A DNA stretch of 64,000 nt from Hyphococcus sp. (GCA_028289605.1 JANQON010000009.1:248001-312000); one strand, 5' to 3'. Counted from the first letter of the stretch, positions 47,110 to 56,013 are shown. The notes: generated by a model not told the origin, from the letters alone. Made by a program: numbers and translations.

Positions 47110-48243
47110 ATGAATCAAGAGTATGACATCTCAGAAGCTGTACCCTACCACTATGGCAAATTTCCACCTAAGTCCTTGAATTATGAATACCTTACACCTG
47201 CATTAACGGAAGCAGTTGCCAGCGTCGCAAAATACGATGCTCTTTTGGATACTGTTCACAACAGCGACGTGTTGCTCGCGCCTCTAAGACGTCGCGAAGC
47301 CGTAATCTCTTCCCGGATCGAAGGCACCATCGCTACACTCGAAGAAGTTTTGAGATACGAAGCATCAGAAGATACGGAGAATGGTAAAGAACCTGACCAA
47401 CCCGCTCGTCAAGAAGTTCTCGAAGTCTTTTCGTATCATCGCGCGCTAAATCACGCACAGAAACTAATCGAAAATGGATTACCAATATCCAGCAGATTAT
47501 TAAGAGAAGCACATAGCCGACTACTTTTTTTTGGACGTGGAGCCGACAAGACTCCGGGGCGCTTCAAGACTGATCAAAACTATATTGTAGACAAAAAAAA
47601 CAAAAAAATTCTGTTTGTACCTATTTCCGTAGACAAGTTAGAAGATGGAATTAGCAAACTAGAGCAGTACATTAACGACGAAAAAAATATTCCACTGATT
47701 CAAACCGCGATTTCTCACGCAGAATTTGAATCACTGCATCCGTTCAAAGACGGAAACGGTCGCTTAGGCCGAATGCTAATCACATTGATGATGTGGAATC
47801 GCCGCACAATATCTGCACCACATTTTTATATCAGCGACTCGATCGAAACGAGACGCGATGAATATATCGATCAGCTGAGAAAAGTCTCCGAAGAGGATTC
47901 TTGGACAGAATGGTGCATTTTTTTCTTTGAAATCATAAAAAAGCAAGCAGAAGAAAACATTTCGATAGCGAACAGCATAAGAGCGCTATACGAAGATATG
48001 AAAGAAGAATTTCGTGACCAAACAGGATCTCAATGGAGCATAAATGCTCTGGATTTCGTGTTCTCACAGCCCGTATTTCGCAATAGTTCTTTTGTAAAAA
48101 GATCCGGAATCCCAACCGGAACTGCCCATCGAATCGTCAAAACACTGTCAGACGGCGGATTACTTACTATAGTAGAAGAATCGTCAGGTCGGCGACCAGC
48201 GACATATGCATTCGAACCATTGCTTAGGTTGGCGAGTGCTTAG
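47110..48243 (+). CDS. Fic family protein, class II, with C-terminal winged helix
   Basis: 377 residues. An N-terminal Fic_N-type region carries the inhibitory motif SSRIEG (residues 67-72), matching S-x-x-x-E-G. The Fic core has the full catalytic loop HPFKDGNGRLGR (210-221), so it should transfer AMP (or another nucleotide part) to a target protein once relieved of autoinhibition. The C-terminal SFVKRSGIPTGTAHRIVKTLSDGGLL is a winged helix. Codon usage is AT-rich, unlike neighbouring genes, and the gene is the only cargo of the tRNA-Asn island. The ATG at 47110 is preferred to an upstream TTG. Target and role (defence, stress or stabilisation of the island) are unknown. Confidence 0.93.
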   Translation: MNQEYDISEAVPYHYGKFPPKSLNYEYLTPALTEAVASVAKYDALLDTVHNSDVLLAPLRRREAVISSRIEGTIATLEEVLRYEASEDTENGKEPDQPARQEVLEVFSYHRALNHAQKLIENGLPISSRLLREAHSRLLFFGRGADKTPGRFKTDQNYIVDKKNKKILFVPISVDKLEDGISKLEQYINDEKNIPLIQTAISHAEFESLHPFKDGNGRLGRMLITLMMWNRRTISAPHFYISDSIETRRDEYIDQLRKVSEEDSWTEWCIFFFEIIKKQAEENISIANSIRALYEDMKEEFRDQTGSQWSINALDFVFSQPVFRNSSFVKRSGIPTGTAHRIVKTLSDGGLLTIVEESSGRRPATYAFEPLLRLASA

Positions 48244-48374
48244 ATTTCTATAACAGTTCCGGCTCAAGAAGTGTTAGAGTCAGTCTATAAGGAATTGTTT
48301 TGTTTAAGGCCGATTTTCGGCCAAAAGTCTAACACGATCCAATAAATTCAATAACTTACGGAGAAAACCACATA

Positions 48375-48420
48375 ACTGTTAATCAGCGGGTCACTGGTTC
48401 GAGTCCAGTTCGGGGAGCCA
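48375..48420 (+). repeat. Right attachment repeat (attR), 46 bp
   Basis: Exact copy of 46849-46894. It lacks the 5' half of a tRNA, so it is not a second functional tRNA gene. It marks the right edge of the island and the return to GC-rich sequence. Confidence 0.92.
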
Positions 48421-48514
48421 TTTCAATCAAACACCTATGACCAAGTTGGTCCGCAAGTGTTTCACTCAAAGATTGCAATTGGTTGGGCTCTAAGTTCCGA
48501 GGCTGGTCCTGCCG

Positions 48515-48554
48515 GAATGTCCAGACGGCTGATGTTCGGCGAACCGGGACATTC
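48515..48554. repeat. Short hairpin repeat, GAATGTCC...GGACATTC
   Basis: GAATGTCC (48515-48522) and GGACATTC (48547-48554) are inverted across 24 bases, and the centre contains TTCGGCGAACCG. It resembles the CGCCGAAAGCGGACATT repeats found near 53.4, 55.3 and 56.1 kb. It ends four bases before the stop of the DUF3995 gene. Confidence 0.55.
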
Positions 48555-48557
48555 AAT

Positions 48558-49004
48558 TTAACGTCTGCCAGCGATTGCAATCAGCATGAATCCGGCGCCG
48601 ATCACCAGGCAAAGCGGCGAATAAAATAACAGGTCATACGTAGCGAAGGGCTGGGTTCGCTCCATCTGCGTGGCGAACCCGATCCAATACCCGGCAATGC
48701 CACGCGCGATGAAAATCAATGCAATCACGCCTGCGCTCAAGCGAGCAAGCCAGGCCCAGCCAAGGCTGACCACGCCGCTTGCCGACAGGGCAATGAGGCC
48801 AGCGACGACCAGAAGTGCGGCCACAGTGAATGTCATCCAGCTCGGCGGCATCCTTTCAAAATCTGGCGCACCGATCACCGTTTTGATCAAGTCTGCCTCT
48901 GTCAACGCCGGCCATAGGCCCCCCAAGGCCCAATAGGCATGAAGCGCCGCTATGCCGATCAGCAGGGCAAACAAGAAAAGTGCAATTGATTTCGATCTTG
49001 CCAT
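48558..49004 (-). CDS. DUF3995 family membrane protein
   Basis: 148 residues from the ATG at 49004, with four predicted helices. ALHAYWALGGLWPA at residues 20-33 is the family signature, and SPLCLVIGAGFMLIAIA is the last helix. The function is unknown. It lies immediately outside the tRNA-Asn island and has ordinary GC-rich composition, so it belongs to the host side. Confidence 0.8.
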   Translation of the reverse strand: MARSKSIALFLFALLIGIAALHAYWALGGLWPALTEADLIKTVIGAPDFERMPPSWMTFTVAALLVVAGLIALSASGVVSLGWAWLARLSAGVIALIFIARGIAGYWIGFATQMERTQPFATYDLLFYSPLCLVIGAGFMLIAIAGRR

Positions 49005-49244
49005 CTGCGTCGCGCCATTCTTCACACGTCTTAATGCTATAAGGAAAATGCAGCTAAGCAAGGCTCACGAATAGACGCAGGACCGCGCTCCGATGCTCGC
49101 TGAATGGGGCCGCAGCATACATTGTCGCTGAATGCCCACATTGCGCGCAAAAAGAGCACAGATCGATAAACGGGGCGGAATGACCAGGCAAAAAAAGAGT
49201 TTCCATCGTTCGTTCCGAACGCAAGATATACGATTGGGACGCTT

Positions 49245-49808
49245 TTACTTCGTAGCGCTTTCTGAGCGCTCTTTTAGCCTTGTCAAAAACCTATCTTTCC
49301 ACATAGCAGCGTCATTTTGCCGAAACTCATTTGAAGCCCGCGCGGCTTTCAACTCGGCGCCTTCATCCGATAGCACTTCATAGCGCCGGCTCATTGTGAG
49401 ATTGACCGTCGTTCCTCCAGCCGATTCTGAAAGAGTAATAACCCCAACGCCTGTCGAAGTTTCGCCCCTTATTGTTGACGGCAAATTCGCGATGGTGAGC
49501 AGTCTGTTCGGAATCGCTCTCGTTATCTGCACATAAAACGGTTGATCCGGATAAAGCTGCACGACGTATCCGGCCTCGCCGTAATTGCCAGAAACAGGCG
49601 CGACTTCGAATTCGTACATCCACGAACCAAGATCGATTAAATGCGGCCAGATTTCCGCCGGCGCAGCATCAATTCGGATCTCATAATGCGAGACAAAGTA
49701 ATATGCGTTGTTATCCCGCTCTTCCGAAATGGACGCCGCGGCGCCAATGCCGCCCAAAGCAATCGCGTTCAACGACCCCAACAACAAAAACATAAATCTA
49801 AAGTGCAA
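49245..49808 (-). CDS. Exported SRPBCC/START-like protein
   Basis: 187 residues from TTG at 49808. That start is chosen because a perfect GGAGG (49816-49820) lies seven bases upstream; the first ATG (49793) would be 22 bases away. A signal-like helix (FMFLLLGSLNAIALGGIGAAA) leads to a domain with FVSHYEIRIDAAPAEIWPHLIDLGSW, the usual beginning of polyketide-cyclase/SRPBCC ligand-binding folds. A C-terminal helix follows. The ligand is unknown. Confidence 0.75.
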   Translation of the reverse strand: MHFRFMFLLLGSLNAIALGGIGAAASISEERDNNAYYFVSHYEIRIDAAPAEIWPHLIDLGSWMYEFEVAPVSGNYGEAGYVVQLYPDQPFYVQITRAIPNRLLTIANLPSTIRGETSTGVGVITLSESAGGTTVNLTMSRRYEVLSDEGAELKAARASNEFRQNDAAMWKDRFLTRLKERSESATK

Positions 49809-49821
49809 ACCGTATCCTCCA

Positions 49822-50261
49822 AACCGTCTCGCCAACCATTCTGGTGCGAATTTTTCAGCAAGCCAAGGGAGACAAAGTTGTTGAGGTCAGAACAGTTTTG
49901 ATCCAGTGCGTGTTAGCGCCGTCGGCAAAAAAGGCTTCTGTTCGCAAACCTGTCGACGGTTGATCCTGCGGCAATGACCGAAATGGGCCATTTCCAGTCG
50001 TTAAGACGGGGGGATAGAATTGAGGCTGTCTTCCTGACAGTTGTTGGCGATCTTGAAGAAACTACGATCCTGGGAGTTCACTGACGTTTCGCCGGTGTGT
50101 AGTCTGAACCACGCTCGCCAGCTTGTTGCATAAAGCGTAAGTCTCGCGCCAATTTGGGCGCCGCAATGGCTCAAACTGTAAATCTTGGCGAGCCGCAATG
50201 AATTCATAGTCAACGGCGCCTCGTCGCAATAGAGACGCCGTTGTATGGGGAGAGATCAACG
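49822..50261. other. Long gap with one short dispersed repeat
   Basis: About 440 bases with no supported gene. At 49974-50002 it holds the motif ATGACCGAAATGGGCCATTTCC, repeated with a few changes at 56718-56746 and more weakly at 52344-52365. The last 40 bases lead into the next gene, and I see no clear promoter. Confidence 0.45.
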
Positions 50262-51530
50262 ATGGCCAAGACAAATTTTATTCGACACAATGGAATTAGG
50301 CGCGTCGCTCCGGCGGCCGTCGTCTCTCTGACGGCGCTGTTAAGCGCCTGCGCCTCCTATCCCAATGCCGGCCAAACCGGACATTTCGTTGTAACGACGG
50401 GTGAGGACGCAGATGACAACAATATCGGGGACGGAGATTGTGAATCCACGCTATCGGGAAACCCTTGCACGCTGCGGGCCGCAGTGAGCGAAAGCAACGC
50501 CATGATGGGCGCGAACACCATTAAGCTCGGCAGTCGCGAACACCGGCTTTCAATGGTTGATGACCTGACGCTTACGGGCCCAACCAAAATCGAAGGAGAC
50601 GGTCCGAATGAGACAAGCATCACCAACGACGACCGCGACGGCCGCGCCTTTATCATTGACGGAACACCCGCGTGGATTACGCAACTTACGATGACGGACT
50701 TCGGCGGCGTACTGCTCGATTTCGGGGGAACTGTTTGGGTTGACGAGGCAGCAAACTTAACGCTTTCGCGCGTACGCATCGAAAACGGTTTCGCTTTTAA
50801 TCATGCGGCCGGCCTTGCTCTCACGGGGAACAGCCGGGCCATTGTCACCGAGAGCGCCATTTCCGACAACATGGTCGCAGGCGCTTTCGGCGGCGGCGTC
50901 TATATTCAAGAAGGCTCACGGCTGACGCTTCTGCGTAGCACTGTGGACGGCAACGTCTCTAACAGGGCGGGCGGGGTTTATAATTTCGGCGAACTCTGGA
51001 TTCTCGATAGCACGATTTCGGGCAATAGCGCCGACTCCGATACCGGCGGCACCGGCGGCGTTCTCAACATTGGCGTCGTCACAATCAACAATTCGACCAT
51101 TGTCGATAACAGTTCGAATTCTCCGAATGACGATACGCATTCAGGCGGACTTGCGAATTCCGGGCTCGCGCGGGTGAGCAACACAATTGTCGCCAACAAT
51201 ATGTGGGGCAATTCAGAAAATGATTGTAACGGCGAAATTGAATCCCGCGGATACAATTTGATTGAAGAGACGGACGACTGCGATATTGAGGGATCAACCA
51301 CTGGCAACATTACCGGTCAGGATCCGGATCTGTCAGGGCTTGCATTTCATGCCGGAGGCCCAACGCAGACGCACCGGCCTCAGTCGGGAAGTCCCGCTGT
51401 TGACGCCGGAAACCCGCAGAGGGGCTCGCCGCATAACGGATTTTGCTCGACGCTGGATCAGGCTTTGCAGGACCGCCAGCTCTCGACGTCCGGACAACGC
51501 TGCGACATTGGCTCGTTTGAGAGCAACTGA
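50262..51530 (+). CDS. Right-handed beta-helix lipoprotein with choice-of-anchor-type end
   Basis: 422 residues from the ATG at 50262. The signal peptide ends in TALLSAC, a lipobox. The mature start has FVVTTGEDADD and CTLRAAVSESNAMMGANTI, the CSLREA-like domain. Repeating strands rich in Asn, Gly and Ser follow (SAISDNMVAGAFGGGVYI, STISGNSADSDTGGTGGVLN), a parallel beta-helix. The end, HRPQSGSPAVDAGNP and CDIGSFESN, is typical of choice-of-anchor Q proteins. It is probably a surface or secreted structural or polysaccharide-binding protein; no catalytic site is obvious. Confidence 0.85.
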   Translation: MAKTNFIRHNGIRRVAPAAVVSLTALLSACASYPNAGQTGHFVVTTGEDADDNNIGDGDCESTLSGNPCTLRAAVSESNAMMGANTIKLGSREHRLSMVDDLTLTGPTKIEGDGPNETSITNDDRDGRAFIIDGTPAWITQLTMTDFGGVLLDFGGTVWVDEAANLTLSRVRIENGFAFNHAAGLALTGNSRAIVTESAISDNMVAGAFGGGVYIQEGSRLTLLRSTVDGNVSNRAGGVYNFGELWILDSTISGNSADSDTGGTGGVLNIGVVTINNSTIVDNSSNSPNDDTHSGGLANSGLARVSNTIVANNMWGNSENDCNGEIESRGYNLIEETDDCDIEGSTTGNITGQDPDLSGLAFHAGGPTQTHRPQSGSPAVDAGNPQRGSPHNGFCSTLDQALQDRQLSTSGQRCDIGSFESN

Positions 51531-51765
51531 TCGGCTCCGACAGACAGAACGCATTTGGTGTTTGCTTGTCGGCCGGATTTAGACGCTCGCCAAAATCCGC
51601 TTTGGACCAATCTTTGCCGTTCGATTGACAATTCCGTATAGCATCAACAGGCGCAAACGCGGACGCACCGTCTTGCTTCTGCTGTTCGCTTCAACGCGTC
51701 TCCGCGTGGCTGAGATCGTGACCCGACATCTCAGCGTAATGCGCGTTCAGCGCCGCGCCCCAGAG

Positions 51766-52110
51766 TCAGAGCTCCCATAAACCGTACTGAATCCCACCCA
51801 AGAAGTAGATGGCGAATTTTCCTTGTCCGGGAATTTCTGTGGCCCGCATCGCGAACTCAGCGCCCGCGGCTTCCGCCGCCGCCGAGGTCGCCTCGATGTC
51901 ATCGACAAGCATGTAGGGCCGCACGACGGGCGCTTCGTCGTCCCGCATGGGCGCGCGAACGCCGATCCGGCCGCCGCTCGCCAACTCAGCCGTCCGGGCG
52001 TTTCCGAGCATAGGTTCAGGGTCGCTGAAACTGACGCCATGCTGAGCCGCGAGCGCGGCGCACGTTTCTTCCAAATTGGGCGTTACGATTTCCAAATACT
52101 GGACGTGCAT
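51766..52110 (-). CDS. VOC (glyoxalase-like) family protein
   Basis: 114 residues from the ATG at 52110, which has GGAG about eight bases upstream. One VOC module: VQYLEIVTPNLEETCAALAAQHGVSF, then RPYMLVDDIEATSAAAEAAGAEF and IYFLGGIQYGLWEL. Such small proteins pair to form a metal site; metal ligands are not certain here. A long in-frame extension to 52452 has no homologous look and is rejected. Confidence 0.78.
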   Translation of the reverse strand: MHVQYLEIVTPNLEETCAALAAQHGVSFSDPEPMLGNARTAELASGGRIGVRAPMRDDEAPVVRPYMLVDDIEATSAAAEAAGAEFAMRATEIPGQGKFAIYFLGGIQYGLWEL

Positions 52111-52528
52111 CGTTATTTCTCCAATCACAGTTTGATTTGGCATCGAAGCCCTTCCGCGATGCGCAAGCATTGTTGTCAGACCAGCAGCCAACGGTCTTAG
52201 TGTATCCACACAAGCGCTTCGGCAGCAACAACCCACCATAGAAATTGCGCGCCTAGGAGTCGTGGGCCAAGCACCTTTAAGATTGAAACGGCGTCTAGCG
52301 TCCGCAGTCGGGATCAATCTGCCTGACATGCGACGGTGGCCCAACGACCGCAGTGGGCCAATAGCAGCCTTAGCTGCACAATTTGCAGTATTGGTAGACT
52401 TTTCTTTGATAGTACAGTTTGTGTTGGTGAGTCCAAGCGCCGGTGGCGACAATCACCATCGCCGCCCGCGGTTTTGATACGTTTCATTTCGTGGTAACAA
52501 CCACCGCGATTGAAGGGGCCGGAGTCCG
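52111..52528. other. Divergent gap
   Basis: About 420 bases between the VOC gene and the DUF4240 gene. No gene is supported. It contains a divergent copy (52344-52365) of the GACCG..TGGGCCA repeat. Promoters for both neighbours should lie here but are not obvious. Confidence 0.4.
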
Positions 52529-53290
52529 TTGTCGAAAATGACTAAGCCATTTGTTTTGCTGGTTTCAGTTGTCTGGGTGGGGCTCACAGTTGGCGACAAT
52601 TCGCACGCGTCTGATAACAGATCTCATGGAAAGGCTGGAGTATCGGCCGAGAACGACGATGCGGCGTTACCGACAATGGCCCACTTGGTTGAAGAACTTT
52701 ACGAGCCGATGGAAGCTGGAAAACCGCACATGTCATATCGTCCCATGGCAGATGAAAGATTCTGGGAAATAATTCATTCGATTCCGGAAGAGGCGCAGGA
52801 TCCTGATGACCGCATTACTCATCTGCGATCTGCATTAGAGAAACTATCTCTCGAAGACCTGATCGGATTTGAGAAAACATTTCGGAGGTTGCTAAATCAA
52901 GCCTACTCGTGGGACCTGTGGGGAGCAGCATACATCGTGCATGGCGGTTGCTCCGACGATGGATTTGAGTATTTCCGTCGCTGGCTTGTTTCACGCGGGC
53001 GTGAAGTTTACGAAAACAGTCTCGCTAACCCTGATAGCCTTGCAGATCTAAACCTCGACCCTACAGGGCCGGAAGGTTCTTGGGAATTTGAAGAGATATA
53101 CTACGTTACGATGGAGGTCTTTGATGCAAAGGGCGGCGAAGGCGACATAAGAGACTATGCTGATCTAGAAGCCGGTATGGACGGAAGCGAACCTTCCGGA
53201 TCGCCTTTTGCGGAAGACGAAAGTCACCTGCGTCAACGCTATCCCAAGCTTTGGCAACGGTTTGGAAATTCGCCCCTGCCGGCAGAGTAA
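52529..53290 (+). CDS. Exported DUF4240 family protein
   Basis: 253 residues. An N-terminal hydrophobic segment (FVLLVSVVWVGLTVG) looks like a signal peptide. The DUF4240 core runs FWEIIHSIPEEAQD, then NQAYSWDLWGAAYIVHGGCSDDGFEYFRRWLVSRG, and ENSLANPDSLADL. The role is unknown. Start: TTG at 52529 has GGAG four bases upstream, while the in-frame ATG at 52538 is 13 bases from it; either is possible. Confidence 0.78.
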   Translation: MSKMTKPFVLLVSVVWVGLTVGDNSHASDNRSHGKAGVSAENDDAALPTMAHLVEELYEPMEAGKPHMSYRPMADERFWEIIHSIPEEAQDPDDRITHLRSALEKLSLEDLIGFEKTFRRLLNQAYSWDLWGAAYIVHGGCSDDGFEYFRRWLVSRGREVYENSLANPDSLADLNLDPTGPEGSWEFEEIYYVTMEVFDAKGGEGDIRDYADLEAGMDGSEPSGSPFAEDESHLRQRYPKLWQRFGNSPLPAE

Positions 53291-53408
53291 AATACTCAAT
53301 TCAAATTGTCTCGTCGGACGACGAGGTTCGCCGGCGCAAGAACACAACGTGTTGCAACGAATGCCTGCTTTGGGCCATTTGCCGCCATAGCCGCAGATAT
53401 TGCACTCA

Positions 53409-53484
53409 ATGTCAGCTATTCGCCGAAAGCTGACTTTTGGCGGGCGTTTGATGTATGTCCAGAACTCGCCGAAAGCGGACATTG
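53409..53484. repeat. Two tandem CGCCGAAAGC hairpin repeats
   Basis: Copy one: GTCAGCT...AGCTGAC around CGCCGA (about 53411-53434). Copy two: ATGTCC...GGACAT around CTCGCCGAAAGC (about 53455-53482). Each is a small stem-loop whose centre reads CGCCGAAAGC. They lie between the DUF4240 gene and the convergent LysR gene, five bases before the LysR stop. Confidence 0.65.
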
Positions 53485-53488
53485 GAAG

Positions 53489-54352
53489 TCATCGCGCCAG
53501 TTCCTTCACCAAAGCATCGGCCTCTTTGCGTGATGGCTGATGGCGAAAACGAAGTGCAACGATTTCTCTTTCAATCTCAACATCAGCAATAGGCAATGAG
53601 ACCAAACCTGGCTCGTTCGGAATCGCAGTCGCTGGCAGGATTAAGGCGCCCGACCCGTTTCGGGCGAGCTCCAACAGCCAATCAACGCGGTTTGACCGAT
53701 AGGCTGCATAAAGCGTGTGCCCCTGCTCAGCGCATGTCGTGTGCAGCGCATCACGCATCTCACAATTCAGCCTATCAAGCATGTTGGTATTGGCGAGTTG
53801 GTCAAGAGAAACGCTTCTCTGTTTGCTCAAGGCGTGACCGGTGGCGACAACAGCGTGATAATCTTCGCGATAAAGCGGATCAATCCGATATAGGTCTGGG
53901 CTTACTTCAATCCCAGTTACTACAATATCAAAGCGCCCTTCTCGCAATCCATCAAGAAGCGCATCTTGCTGTTCAACAATGAGTTCAATATCAGCTTCCG
54001 GGAGATTACGTCGATAGCGTTCAATGGCTTCCGAAATTTTGCCCTGGCCAATAGTTTCGCTAACACCAACACTAATCGGCACACGATCTAACCGAACATA
54101 CCGAACCGCCTCTGCCTTAGCTTCGCGTGTTTCCTGTTGCACGTTTTCCAATCGCGGACGCATAAGAGCACCCAACGGGGTCAATTGGCATCCTGCGCGA
54201 TCCCGCAAGAATAGCGCACCGCCAAGTTCCTCTTCCAATTTCTTGATTGCGGCCGTCAGAGACGGCTGAGACACGTTGGAGGCGCGTGCTGCGTGCGTGA
54301 AATTTCGATGCTCACAGACGGCAAGGAAATAACGAATTTGGTTCATCTCCAT
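53489..54352 (-). CDS. LysR family transcriptional regulator
   Basis: 287 residues. The N-terminal winged helix is MNQIRYFLAVCEHRNFTHAARASNVSQPSLTAAIKKLEEELGG, read in two overlapping family blocks. A periplasmic-binding-like effector domain (about 90-285) follows with PISVGVSETIGQGKI. It is divergent from the tandem ABM-domain gene at 54509, which is its likely target. ATG codons at 54352 and 54346 are both possible. Confidence 0.92.
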   Translation of the reverse strand: MEMNQIRYFLAVCEHRNFTHAARASNVSQPSLTAAIKKLEEELGGALFLRDRAGCQLTPLGALMRPRLENVQQETREAKAEAVRYVRLDRVPISVGVSETIGQGKISEAIERYRRNLPEADIELIVEQQDALLDGLREGRFDIVVTGIEVSPDLYRIDPLYREDYHAVVATGHALSKQRSVSLDQLANTNMLDRLNCEMRDALHTTCAEQGHTLYAAYRSNRVDWLLELARNGSGALILPATAIPNEPGLVSLPIADVEIEREIVALRFRHQPSRKEADALVKELAR

Positions 54353-54508
54353 AGAAAAATCCGATCGGGTTGAGGGTGCGGGCGAGCAGAGATAGTGCGC
54401 CCTCATTGCATAGGAAATGGCTATCATACCATAGCGGCTTGGTATTGGATATGTGCAGTTTATTCAAGAAATATAAGCTCATCGAAAAAATAAACATAGG
54501 ATTCTACT

Positions 54509-55237
54509 ATGAAAACGAAGATGCTGGGTCTGCTCGGAGCACTGGGCATGGCCATCACTACAACAGCCGCATGCGCACAGGAGCAAACAATGGCCAACAA
54601 AAAAGCAAGCTATATCGAAATGACAGCCGCGGACGGCCAAACGGAGAACTTTGCACAATTTCTCGCTGGCGCTGCACCGTTAGTCAAAAAGAACGAGCCT
54701 GGTACTGAGTTATGGTTCGCCTTACAGGCGCAAGATCTCAAACTGGCGATTTTCGATATTTTCGTTGATGAAGCGGCTCGCGATGCTCATTTTTCCGGCG
54801 TCGTTGCCGCAGCGCTAAAAGAAAACGCCGGCAAGTTCGTTGACGGCGGCTGGGAAGAAGGGGTCGTTGCGAATATTGAGAATTCGTCTGTCCTGTCGGC
54901 GAAGGCGCCGGTTGTAACAGAGACGGCGACAATAGCGACATATATCAAGATCAAAGCCGCACCCGGCCAAGGCGATGCTCTTGCTGAGTTATTGGCCGCT
55001 GCCGGCCCCATCGTTGCTGAAACAGAGCCGAAGACCCTTTATTGGGTTGCGCTGCAACTCGATGACCAGAACTTCGCGATCTTCGATATCTTTGCAGATG
55101 AATCAGGTCGGCAGGCACACTTTGAAGGCAAGGTTGCTAACCTGCTTAAAGAACACTCGTCTGACATCGTCGAAGGAGGCTGGGAAAACGGCGTTGCTGC
55201 GAATATTAGCAATTATGAGATCCTTGCGATCAACTGA
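54509..55237 (+). CDS. Exported tandem ABM-domain protein
   Basis: 242 residues. The signal peptide is near residues 1-23 (LGLLGALGMAITTTAACA). Two copies of an antibiotic-biosynthesis-monooxygenase/ferredoxin-like module follow, about 30-125 and 140-240. Compare ELWFALQAQDLKLAIFDIFVDEAARDAHF with LYWVALQLDDQNFAIFDIFADESGRQAHF. The internal duplication is clear. ABM modules bind small ligands or oxidise quinol-like substrates; exported tandem forms have no firm role. Probably regulated by the divergent LysR protein. It has its own terminator. Confidence 0.85.
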   Translation: MKTKMLGLLGALGMAITTTAACAQEQTMANKKASYIEMTAADGQTENFAQFLAGAAPLVKKNEPGTELWFALQAQDLKLAIFDIFVDEAARDAHFSGVVAAALKENAGKFVDGGWEEGVVANIENSSVLSAKAPVVTETATIATYIKIKAAPGQGDALAELLAAAGPIVAETEPKTLYWVALQLDDQNFAIFDIFADESGRQAHFEGKVANLLKEHSSDIVEGGWENGVAANISNYEILAIN

Positions 55238-55250
55238 TATGCGAAGCCAG

Positions 55251-55287
55251 AAAGCGTCTGCCAATTGTCTTGGTAGACGCTTTTTTT
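55251..55287 (+). terminator. Intrinsic terminator after the ABM gene
   Basis: AAAGCGTCTGCC (55251-55262) pairs with GGTAGACGCTTT (55272-55283), forming an 11-12-bp stem around a nine-base loop, and continues into a run of seven T (55281-55287). It starts 14 bases after the stop codon. A textbook terminator. Confidence 0.9.
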
Positions 55288-55296
55288 CCGTATTGG

Positions 55297-55324
55297 ATGT
55301 CGGCTTTTCGCCGAAACCGGACAT
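55297..55324. repeat. CGCCGAAA hairpin repeat
   Basis: ATGTCGGCTTTTCGCCGAAACCGGACAT is nearly a perfect 28-base palindrome, with arms ATGTC/GACAT and an inner CGGCTTT/AAACCG. It is the most complete member of the local family also seen at 53.4 and 56.1 kb, and lies just after the ABM terminator. The sequence is quoted here in two halves: left ATGTCGGCTTTTCG, right CCGAAACCGGACAT. Confidence 0.75.
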
Positions 55325-55509
55325 TGAATAGTTGGCTGCAATAGGTCCACTTACTGTGGGCAACACCCGCAAGGTCTTTCACAGTCGCTTCTCTATTTGG
55401 GTTCCCGCGGCGACGTCAGTGTTCGTTTTCCTTTCCTCAAAGCAACGCACACGCGGTCATATTTCCAAGCACAGCTAAGGCCCAAGCGGGTTGGGCCAAT
55501 CATCAGATT

Positions 55510-56013
55510 TCAATACACCATGTAAGGATTGAACGGCATATCAGTGATGCCGTAGTCGATGCCGTCTTTATGCAGTTCGGAGGTGACCTGACTGCGGTGG
55601 TGAGTCTGGTGATTAAACATCTGCATGAGGAAATAGGCCCGCGGGATGTTGGCGGTCTCGCCGGGCCTCAGGCTGGGGAAGGTCACAGTGCCTGCAAGCC
55701 AATCTTCTTCAACGGTGTCAGCGAGATCGAGAAGGCGCTCATCGAGATCCTGTCGCGCGGCAGTAAGATCTTCGAAATCTTCATGCAGGATTTGGTCCGC
55801 TTGCCACTTGGGACGGACACCCGAACTAATGAAGTCGAGAATGACCTGGTCGACCATTAGAATATGGTTCAGCGTGCCATGGATCGATTTGAAGAACATG
55901 CCGCGGTCGCGTAATCGCTGGTTCGTCGTCATGTCGGCACACAGCCCGTACAGGGTTTCGTTCTGCCACTTGTTGTAAAGCGACATATCGCGAACATAGT
56001 GGTTTGAAATCAC
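55510..56013 (-). CDS. DinB family protein
   Basis: 167 residues of the four-helix DinB/YfiT fold. MISNHYVRDMSLYNKWQN at the start is typical of the proteobacterial subgroup. Putative metal-binding His residues lie in SIHGTLNHILMVD and in FNHQTHHRSQV. Members are metal-dependent, often thiol-linked enzymes or stress proteins; the reaction is unknown. The nearby GACCG and CGCCGAAAGC repeats lie outside the gene. Confidence 0.88.
   Translation of the reverse strand: MISNHYVRDMSLYNKWQNETLYGLCADMTTNQRLRDRGMFFKSIHGTLNHILMVDQVILDFISSGVRPKWQADQILHEDFEDLTAARQDLDERLLDLADTVEEDWLAGTVTFPSLRPGETANIPRAYFLMQMFNHQTHHRSQVTSELHKDGIDYGITDMPFNPYMVY

Larger units (their letters stand above)
46849..48420. mobile_element. 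Mini-island at tRNA-Asn carrying only a Fic gene
   Basis: The element is bounded by 46-bp perfect direct repeats made of the 3' end of tRNA-Asn (46849-46894 and 48375-48420), the footprint of tyrosine-recombinase integration. The roughly 1.5 kb between them is strikingly AT-rich against GC-rich surroundings. Just inside each end is a similar AT-rich segment: CCAATAAAATCAACAACTTA at 46892 and CCAATAAATTCAATAACTTA near 48340. GTGTTAGACT near 46931 faces AGTCTAACAC near 48327 in inverted orientation. These look like integrase arm sites. No integrase is encoded, so the element is a satellite mobilised in trans or a deletion remnant. Confidence 0.85.

Noticed and set aside
48375-48420. A second tRNA-Asn gene
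   Set aside because: Only the 3' 46 bases are present; the acceptor 5' strand and D arm are missing.
48383-48580. Short minus-strand frame ending PRTGLEPVTR
   Set aside because: This peptide is the well-known translation of a tRNA 3' end; here it is the attR copy, not a gene.
51766-52452. Long (228-residue) form of the VOC protein
   Set aside because: The extra N-terminal part has no family resemblance, and a good ribosome site precedes the ATG at 52110.
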